DNA of 9,582 bases from UBA11386 sp035286785 (GTDB taxonomy: Bacteria; Planctomycetota; Planctomycetia; Pirellulales; Thermoguttaceae), in contig DATECS010000100.1 in assembly GCA_035286785.1 (NCBI GenBank), forward strand, positions 1 to 9,582. The letters are read 5' to 3'. The notes beneath the pieces were generated by a model that saw nothing but the letters and a program-made list of their open reading frames with translations, searched no databases and had not been told where the DNA came from. Shown one piece after another: positions 5,474 to 9,582 of the stretch (its first letter is position 1; each line of letters opens with the position of its first letter). The position numbers and the translations under genes were made by a program.

Positions 5474-7282
5474 CTACGTTTTTTCTCTGATGACGTGCAT
5501 TCCGCACGCCTCGCAGTCGAAACGCAGCCGTAGGCGCTCCTTGCCGTCCTCGGCGGCCAGATAGAGGTCCGTCGGCAGGTTCTTGGCCGACGGCCACAGA
5601 AGACATGCGCCGAGTTCTCGGCGAAGGCAGTATTTGGAGATCATCACCCGGCCCGCGGCAATGGGGCCGCCCGCCTCGGGGCCTGGGGTGATTTGCTTGG
5701 CGCCGAAACGGCGGTGAAGCCGCTGGGCCTTGGAGTTGGTGACGTTGTAGGTCGAATCCAACACCTCGGGCAAACAGGCGACGGGACGCATTTCCCCTTT
5801 TGTGAGAGCGGGGATGGATCGTCGTCTCGCCGCCCGAAGGGCGTCCAGTCCGCGACGGCGGAGGTCGTTCATGGCGGCCACCGGCACGAAGGGCGCCGCG
5901 GCGTCCGGCAGTTCAACTCCCTCGCAGACGAACTCGGTCGTCCCGGTCTTTTCGAGCTGCTCTTTCCATTTGGTCCGGGCCAGAAGCGGATTGCGGGGCG
6001 AGTCGAACGGGCCGGACAACGTCGCGGTCCCCTGGTTTCCCACGGCGTCTTCCACCGTGAGCCGAAGGCCCGCCGCGACCGGCTCCAGACGCATGCGGAT
6101 GGGAACCTTTCGCTGGACGCCCTTTTTCACCGCCTGATGAAACTGGCGCGAGTGATTCCGGTGCAGCACGGCGCCAGGCACAATGCCCGCGGCGTCGTTC
6201 ACGACGATGGTGTTGTTCTGGACGGATTGCACGCACGTGCCGGCAAGCGTCCCGTCGGGCGAAAAGAAGCAAAGCCCATCGCCGGGCGACAAGGGTTCGG
6301 CGGGGTGGATCTCGACCGTGTTTTCTTTTCTTCCCAGCACGGTGGCCACCGGCGTGCCGATGGCCTTGGGCGCGTCGAGACAGGCCATCGCCGCGTCGCC
6401 TTCGGCAAAACCCTCGACGTAGCCGCGGTGGAAGGTGACGTCGAGGTTCGGGGTGAAGGCGTAGCTGATCCTGTCGGTGCAACCGGGCACGCGGCGGGCC
6501 GCCAGGCAATCGTCCAGGGCCCGTCGATAGGCGGCCACCGTGTTGGCCACGTAGGCCGCGTCCTTCAGGCGGCCTTCGATCTTGAAGCTCGTGACGCCCG
6601 CGTCGAGCAGGTCGCCGAGCCGGCGGATCCGGTTGAGATCCTTCGGGGACAACAGGTGGCCGTTTGCGTGGGTCTTGCCGTGGGCGTCCACCAGGCGGTA
6701 GCGTTTCCGGCAGGGCTGGGCGCACTCGCCCCGATTGGCGCTGCGCCCGCCGACGGCGTGGCTCAGATAGCACTGCCCGCTATAGCAGACGCACAGGGCA
6801 CCGTGGACAAACGCCTCCAGTTCAATCGTGGTGCGTGCCCGGATTTCGGCGATTTCTGGAATCGAGAGTTCTCGGGCCAGAATCACCCGCGAGAATCCGG
6901 CCGCCTCGAGAAACTGGACCTTTTCCAGGCCGTGGGCGTGGGTCTGGGTGCTGGCGATCAGTGGGAGGGGAGGCAGGTCCGCTTCCAGCAGACCCAGGTC
7001 CTGGATAATCGCGGCGTCCACTCCCACTTCGTAAAGCTGGCGCAACAGCGCGACCGCCTCGTCCAGTTCCCGTTCCAAGAGCACGGTGTTGACCGTGACG
7101 TAGACCCTCGCCTGGTAGCGGTGCGCATGGTTGACCAGCAGCCCGACGTCCGCGACGCTGTTGGCCGCGTTCCGCCGGGCGCCGAACCGAGGCGCGCCGA
7201 TATACACAGCGTCCGCGCCGGCGTTGACGGCGATTTCGCCACAGGTCCGGTCACGGGCGGGGGCCAGCAATTCAACGGGCAT
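5474..7282 (-). CDS. Peptidase U32 family, RlhA-like 23S rRNA hydroxylation protein
   Basis: A 602-residue, full-length U32 protein. The PROSITE U32 signature is matched exactly at residues 156-174 (E-x-F-x2-G-A-L-C-x4-G-x-C-x-L-S). It contributes C164 and C171, followed by C187 and C191 in GECAQPC; this C-x6-C-x15-C-x3-C set is the expected Fe-S ligand cluster. The N-terminal half (ELLAPARD...DAVYIGAPRFGAR, FKIEGRLKD at 233-241) is the TIM-barrel part. The C-terminal extension carries a second cysteine group: C552 and C560 (KYCLRRELGAC), C590 and C593 (DCEACGMHV). Length and this tail fit the long RlhA branch (5-hydroxylation of a 23S rRNA cytidine) better than the shorter TrhP tRNA-hydroxylation branch. 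True protease activity is doubtful for this family. The start ATG overlaps the left copy of a 14-base direct repeat; GGTGA lies close upstream. The Nudix gene upstream was probably once directly coupled to it. Confidence 0.92.
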   Translation of the reverse strand: MPVELLAPARDRTCGEIAVNAGADAVYIGAPRFGARRNAANSVADVGLLVNHAHRYQARVYVTVNTVLLERELDEAVALLRQLYEVGVDAAIIQDLGLLEADLPPLPLIASTQTHAHGLEKVQFLEAAGFSRVILARELSIPEIAEIRARTTIELEAFVHGALCVCYSGQCYLSHAVGGRSANRGECAQPCRKRYRLVDAHGKTHANGHLLSPKDLNRIRRLGDLLDAGVTSFKIEGRLKDAAYVANTVAAYRRALDDCLAARRVPGCTDRISYAFTPNLDVTFHRGYVEGFAEGDAAMACLDAPKAIGTPVATVLGRKENTVEIHPAEPLSPGDGLCFFSPDGTLAGTCVQSVQNNTIVVNDAAGIVPGAVLHRNHSRQFHQAVKKGVQRKVPIRMRLEPVAAGLRLTVEDAVGNQGTATLSGPFDSPRNPLLARTKWKEQLEKTGTTEFVCEGVELPDAAAPFVPVAAMNDLRRRGLDALRAARRRSIPALTKGEMRPVACLPEVLDSTYNVTNSKAQRLHRRFGAKQITPGPEAGGPIAAGRVMISKYCLRRELGACLLWPSAKNLPTDLYLAAEDGKERLRLRFDCEACGMHVIREKT

Positions 7283-7417
7283 GGTTCACCAGTAACCGTT
7301 CTCGCGCGGCCAAAGGGGACAGGCACATTTTTCGGCCGTTGGGCGTGTCCAAAACACAACGCAAACCGGGCCGAAAAATGAGCCAGTCCCCGGGACGCGA
7401 ATAGGCATGGTTCACCA
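7278..7417. repeat. 14-bp direct repeats flanking an inserted inverted-repeat element
   Basis: GGCATGGTTCACCA is present exactly at 7278-7291 and 7404-7417, 126 bases apart. Read on the minus strand as TGGTGAACCATGCC, the right copy contains the Nudix stop (TGA, 7414-7412) and the left copy the U32 start (ATG, 7282-7280). Between them lies the inverted repeat 7315-7391. This looks like a duplication made when the element inserted into a Nudix-U32 junction with three bases between stop and start. The inverted-repeat arms are not flush with the direct repeats (23 and 12 bases away), although weak similarity (TTC..GCG) extends the arms outward. Confidence 0.7.
7315..7391. repeat. Inverted repeat GGGGACaGGC...GCCaGTCCCC (family D)
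   Basis: The 23-base arms 7315-7337 and 7369-7391 match at 21 positions (GGGGACxGGCxCATTTTTCGG). The 31-base loop holds a smaller GTGT/ACAC pairing. Sequences of this type recur in planctomycetes and resemble REP elements mobilised by IS200-like Y1 transposases; no such transposase gene is in the window. Confidence 0.85.
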
Positions 7418-7828
7418 TGAGAGGATTCCCCGACGTTGAAGATCCGGGAGGATGTGGTCCTTGAAAATCGGCGTGAGCAGTCCGGGATCGTCGTCTTGGC
7501 CGAACCAGAAAAGTTCCACGATCTCGCCGGACGACACGGGCGTTCCTTCCAGCTCGCCGCTGTAGAGTCTGACTTCGAGCGTTTTGTGGATGCTCGGGTC
7601 GTCGTGATGGGCCATGCCCGTGTAGACTCCCACCCAGCGGACGTTCCGGGGCGTCACCTGACCCAGCTCCTCCGTCAGTTCACGGTCGAGGCATTCCCTA
7701 TCGGTTTCGCCGTCCTCGATGCGTCCGCCGGGCAGGATGAGCAAAGACGTGGAGTGGTCCTTCTTGCACATGAGAAACCGTCCGGATGCGTCCCGGACCA
7801 GCAGCCCGACCTTGTTGAAATCCGCCAT
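7412..7828 (-). CDS. Nudix hydrolase
   Basis: This 138-residue protein is a single Nudix domain, which hydrolyses nucleoside diphosphates linked to another moiety using a divalent metal. The Nudix box GX5EX7REUXEEXGU is clear: G35, E41, R49-E50-L51, E53-E54 and G56. Only the last hydrophobic position differs (Q57). ILPGG just before the box and the LEVRLYSGE strand after it are typical. Its N-terminus, VGLLVRDASGRFLMCKK, resembles the MutT/ADP-sugar group, but the substrate cannot be predicted. The start ATG at 7828-7826 is preceded by a good AGGAAG with 7-base spacing. A 24-base-arm inverted repeat begins 19 bases upstream (7847-7929), immediately behind the Shine-Dalgarno. The stop codon lies in the right copy of the 14-base direct repeat, which suggests earlier operon coupling with the U32 gene. 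Confidence 0.93.
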   Translation of the reverse strand: MADFNKVGLLVRDASGRFLMCKKDHSTSLLILPGGRIEDGETDRECLDRELTEELGQVTPRNVRWVGVYTGMAHHDDPSIHKTLEVRLYSGELEGTPVSSGEIVELFWFGQDDDPGLLTPIFKDHILPDLQRRGILSW

Positions 7829-7846
7829 GGGGTTCTTCCTGAAAAG

Positions 7847-7929
7847 AAAAAGGGGATGAGTCCAATTATTCGCGGTTCCTTGGTGCTGTGCGAGCCCGGA
7901 TTATCAATAATTGGACTTATCCCCTTTTT
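7847..7929. repeat. Inverted repeat AAAAAGGGGAT...ATCCCCTTTTT (family E)
   Basis: The 24-base arms 7847-7870 and 7906-7929 pair with a single mismatch (GATGAGTCC against GATAAGTCC) around a 35-base loop. It occupies the gap between the cold-shock terminator and the Nudix ribosome-binding site. No flanking direct repeat is evident. Confidence 0.9.
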
Positions 7930-7931
7930 CC

Positions 7932-7973
7932 ACCAAAAACAACGGCCCCCGGAACCGTTTGATCCCGGGGGCC
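7932..7973 (-). terminator. Intrinsic terminator of the cold-shock gene
   Basis: On the minus strand a 9-bp all-G/C stem (GGCCCCCGG, 7973-7965, with CCGGGGGCC, 7952-7944) around a 12-base loop is followed by GTTGTTTTTGGTG. This is a standard stem plus U-tract about 85 bases after the cold-shock stop codon. Confidence 0.8.
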
Positions 7974-8056
7974 TTGGTCGCTTGCGGCCGCTGTCGAAAG
8001 TTGACGCCGGCTACCGCTTGGAAAGAGAAATAACAAAACCTTTCCGGCGGACGGAC

Positions 8057-8257
8057 CTAGACGGGCTTGACGTTTTCGGCCCGTGGTCCCTTGGGACTGC
8101 GGCCTTCCTCGAACTCGACGGCCTGGCCCTCGCGGAGTTCCTCGAACGTGGCGTCTTCCACACTCGAGTGATGAAAGAACAAATCGCCCTTCTCACCCTG
8201 GATGAAGCCGAAGCCTTTGTCCATGATGAGCTTCCTGATGGTACCTTGCTGCGGCAT
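8057..8257 (-). CDS. Cold-shock domain protein
   Basis: A 66-residue single cold-shock domain, the normal size for CspA-type RNA chaperones that bind single-stranded nucleic acid. RNP1 is KGFGFIQ (residues 14-20) and RNP2 is LFFHHSS (26-32), followed by the acidic EELREGQAVEFEEG segment and the closing PRAENVKPV. The usual VKWFN before RNP1 is replaced by IRKLIMD, so the conserved tryptophan is absent. A GTG three codons further upstream (8266-8264) is in frame, but the Shine-Dalgarno GAGGAG (8263-8268) overlaps it and sits 8 bases from the ATG at 8257-8255, so the ATG is taken as the start. A strong terminator lies downstream at 7932-7973. A promoter candidate at 8507-8534 implies a leader of about 245 bases, as is common for cold-inducible csp genes. 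Confidence 0.93.
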   Translation of the reverse strand: MPQQGTIRKLIMDKGFGFIQGEKGDLFFHHSSVEDATFEELREGQAVEFEEGRSPKGPRAENVKPV

Positions 8258-8500
8258 GTCTGCCACTCCTCACAACTGAACGAAACGTGATGACTGAGGT
8301 CCGACCCGTCTCTCCTAAGGCCCCTCCCCGGGTAGAAAGACGGCGACCCAACGACAACAGGGGAACAACGTAAACCGCATTCGGGAGCCAGACGCCCTTG
8401 AGAAAAGCCTTCCGCTACACGAACCGCATTACGCGCGGCGCAAGTACTCTGAGTTCCGAAATGGGGCTTGCGCCGCTTGTCTTTCCGACACCCCTATATC
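8258..8500 (-). promoter_or_regulatory. Long structured 5' leader of the cold-shock gene
   Basis: This gap has no gene. If transcription starts near 8500, the leader contains a perfect 10-bp stem, CTTGCGCCGC (8476-8467 region) with 8444-8435, around a 22-base loop; a direct repeat AACCGCATT at 8373-8381 and 8422-8430; and a C-rich stretch near 8320-8335 opposite GTAGAAAGACG. Long foldable leaders act as temperature-responsive elements in several csp genes. That role here is inferred. Confidence 0.5.
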
Positions 8501-8506
8501 GGGGCC

Positions 8507-8534
8507 ATTATACCAACAAGACGGGCCATGAGAA
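8507..8534 (-). promoter_or_regulatory. Extended -10 promoter for the cold-shock gene
   Basis: On the minus strand TATAAT (8512-8507) is perfect and is preceded by TGG, an extended -10. TTCTCA (8534-8529, 4 of 6 to TTGACA) lies 16 bases further upstream. It sits in the gap after the ppiC stop, so the cold-shock gene has its own promoter. A short CCCC/GGGG dyad (8491-8504) would lie at the very start of the RNA. Confidence 0.6.
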
Positions 8535-8591
8535 GACTTAATCCCGCCCAGGAGGCCCTTTTCCCCCATTTCGTGTCTACGATGCTCCGTT

Positions 8592-8873
8592 TCAGGCCGT
8601 GCGGCTGGTGATCTCCAGCAGGTGGTAGCCGAACTGGGTTTTGACCGGGCCGTGGACCTTGCCGATCTCGCCGTTGAAGACGACCTTGTCGAACTCGGGC
8701 ACCATCTGGCCTGGGCCGAACTCGCCCAGATCGCCTCCCTGTTTTCCGGAAGGACACCGCGAGTGTTTTCGGGCCATTTCCCCAAAGTCGGCCCCCGCCT
8801 CGATTTCCTGCTTCAACTTCTGACAGGCGGCTTCGGTTTCGACCAGAATATGACGGGCACGGGCACGAGCCAT
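8592..8873 (-). CDS. ppiC: PpiC-type parvulin peptidyl-prolyl isomerase
   Basis: At 93 residues this is a stand-alone parvulin domain, the same length as E. coli PpiC. It catalyses cis-trans isomerisation of X-Pro bonds. Expected active-site positions are present: H8 in RHILV, C40 in KHSRCPSGK, M57 and F61 in GQMVPEFDKVVF, and H84 in TQFGYHLLEI; GGDLGEFGPGQM (46-57) is the family hallmark. It has no signal peptide or membrane anchor, so it should be cytoplasmic, unlike PrsA or SurA. The start ATG has AAGGAGA 7 bases upstream. The upstream gap to the outer-membrane gene (8874-8991) carries single arms of two repeat families and no clear promoter; the downstream gap holds the cold-shock promoter. 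Confidence 0.95.
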   Translation of the reverse strand: MARARARHILVETEAACQKLKQEIEAGADFGEMARKHSRCPSGKQGGDLGEFGPGQMVPEFDKVVFNGEIGKVHGPVKTQFGYHLLEITSRTA

Positions 8874-8918
8874 GAGGATTCTCCTTCGTGATGAAAAACG
8901 GGTAAACGCGCGTGGTAC

Positions 8919-8942
8919 GCAGGGTGGGCGTCGCCACCAAAA
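8919..8942 (-). repeat. Single arm of the GTAGAGTGGG...CCCACCCTAC repeat (family C remnant)
   Basis: On the minus strand TTTTGGTGGCGACGCCCACC followed by CTGC matches the right arm at 1548-1572 except for one missing G and two transitions (T to C, A to G). No pairing left arm is found nearby, so it is a decayed or half copy. Confidence 0.6.
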
Positions 8943-8958
8943 GAAAAAGACGAAAGAA

Positions 8959-8978
8959 TAAAAAGGGGTCGGGAGCCT
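8959..8978 (+). repeat. Possible single arm of an AAAAAGGGGTC-type repeat
   Basis: TAAAAAGGGGTCGGGAGCCT resembles the outer ends of the inverted repeats at 7315 (AAAGGGGAC) and 7847 (AAAAAGGGGAT), with AGCC/GAGTCC-like bases following. There is no complementary arm within the window, so this is a weak assignment. Confidence 0.35.
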
Positions 8979-8991
8979 TCATTCCGAGCGG

Positions 8992-9582
8992 CTACCAATC
9001 GAGTTCCACGCCGAGGCTCAGCGACTGCATGAATTGCAGACCGTTGCGGTTGATGCGGCCCGGTGCGCCGATTTGGCCGTCGACCTGCTCGGGCGCGAGC
9101 GCCACGCCGTTGAGCCACATCATGTCGAAGGCCGCGCGGACGACCATGTTCGACCGGACCTGATAGCCGGCCGTAAATCCGACTTCGACGAGCCCGGCCG
9201 CGTCGCGCGATCGGGCGATGCGTTCTTCGTAGTATTGGTCGTTGACGTCGGTGTAGGGTCCGTTGGCGTCGTAAAGTTCGACGTCGCCCATCGGATCGCC
9301 CAGCCCGCCGGTGCTCAGGACGGTCGAGAGCTGATCGGCGAAATTGATGAACACGCCGGCCTTGCCGCGAACGCCCAGTTCGAGAAAGTCCTTGCGATAG
9401 ACGCCGTCACAGCCGATTTGCAGGCCGACCATGTCGTTGTGCGTGCGGACGTCATACCGGCCCGTCGTGGTCGCGGTGGTCGTCGTCGGGTTGTCCGGAT
9501 CGGTGAAATCCTCGACCGAGATCTGGCCGGAGCCGGTCAGCAAGTAGCTTTCGTCGAGCGACAGGCCTCGCAGGCCGCCGAG
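8992..9582 (-). CDS. Partial: C-terminal part of an outer-membrane beta-barrel protein (BBP7-like)
   Basis: The frame is open from the window edge to the stop at 8994-8992, giving 196 residues of C-terminus; the apparent TTG start at 9543 is internal, since 13 further codons (LGGLRGLSLDESY) read on to the edge. Alternating hydrophobic/polar strands separated by turns (YDVRTHNDMVGLQIGCDGVY, FLELGVRGKAGVFINF, GLVEVGFTAGYQVRSNMVVRAAF) and the final SLSLGVELDW, ending in an aromatic residue, are typical of a beta-barrel with a C-terminal BamA recognition strand. The pattern matches large planctomycete barrel proteins of the BBP7 type, but the N-terminus and any signal peptide are outside the window. 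A Thr-rich loop, NPTTTTATTTG, lies between two strands. Function beyond outer-membrane location is unknown. Confidence 0.8.
   Translation of the reverse strand, partial: LGGLRGLSLDESYLLTGSGQISVEDFTDPDNPTTTTATTTGRYDVRTHNDMVGLQIGCDGVYRKDFLELGVRGKAGVFINFADQLSTVLSTGGLGDPMGDVELYDANGPYTDVNDQYYEERIARSRDAAGLVEVGFTAGYQVRSNMVVRAAFDMMWLNGVALAPEQVDGQIGAPGRINRNGLQFMQSLSLGVELDW

Noticed and set aside
5693..7381. A 562-codon plus-strand frame antisense to the U32 gene
   Set aside because: Shadow of the U32 gene; it also crosses the direct repeat and inverted-repeat element, and has no recognisable motif.
7283..7408. Extension of the U32 protein to the in-frame ATG at 7408 inside the right direct repeat
   Set aside because: The frame meets TGA at 7288-7286, three bases before the accepted start, so the two cannot be joined.
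1441..7929. Reading the repeats as a CRISPR array
   Set aside because: They are inverted, of unrelated families and irregularly spaced, with no regular direct-repeat/spacer pattern and no cas genes.
8258..8266. GTG start for the cold-shock protein
   Set aside because: The Shine-Dalgarno overlaps this GTG, whereas it is ideally spaced from the ATG at 8257.
7436..8290. A 284-codon plus-strand frame across the Nudix and cold-shock genes
   Set aside because: It passes through a terminator and an inverted repeat and is antisense to two clear genes.

Overview
The window is about 63-65% GC (estimated by eye) and looks like a chromosomal stretch of a planctomycete, probably order Pirellulales. Three things point there: an elongation factor G of the spirochaete/planctomycete/mitochondrial type, the C-terminal half of a planctomycete-style outer-membrane beta-barrel protein, and intergenic gaps packed with long inverted repeats of the kind scattered through these genomes. 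No database was searched, so the placement is by pattern recognition only.

Layout: 1-176 (-) is the start of a Cys/His-rich, probably membrane-anchored protein that runs off the left edge. 177-521 is non-coding. 522-1391 (-) is an SMP-30/gluconolactonase-family hydrolase. The divergent gap 1392-1744 holds three inverted repeats nested inside one another, followed by a promoter for 1745-2983 (+), a class V-fold PLP enzyme. 3176-5263 (+) is elongation factor G. The convergent gap 5264-5473 is almost wholly a two-hairpin repeat element. On the minus strand follow a U32/RlhA-like rRNA-modification protein (5474-7282), a Nudix hydrolase (7412-7828), a cold-shock protein (8057-8257, with terminator and long leader), a PpiC parvulin (8592-8873), and the 3' part of an outer-membrane beta-barrel gene (8992-9582).

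Function: most genes are housekeeping. Several act around the ribosome and protein folding (EF-G, RlhA-like protein, cold-shock protein, parvulin), but no single pathway links the window. Nudix and U32 appear to be an ancestral operon: the 14-base junction carrying the Nudix stop and the U32 start is present twice, once on each side of an inverted-repeat element.

I see no defence system, CRISPR, prophage, tRNA or transposase gene. The most notable content is the non-coding repeat population: at least five inverted-repeat families in 9.6 kb, some nested, some reduced to one arm, one flanked by a direct repeat that lets the pre-insertion junction be reconstructed.
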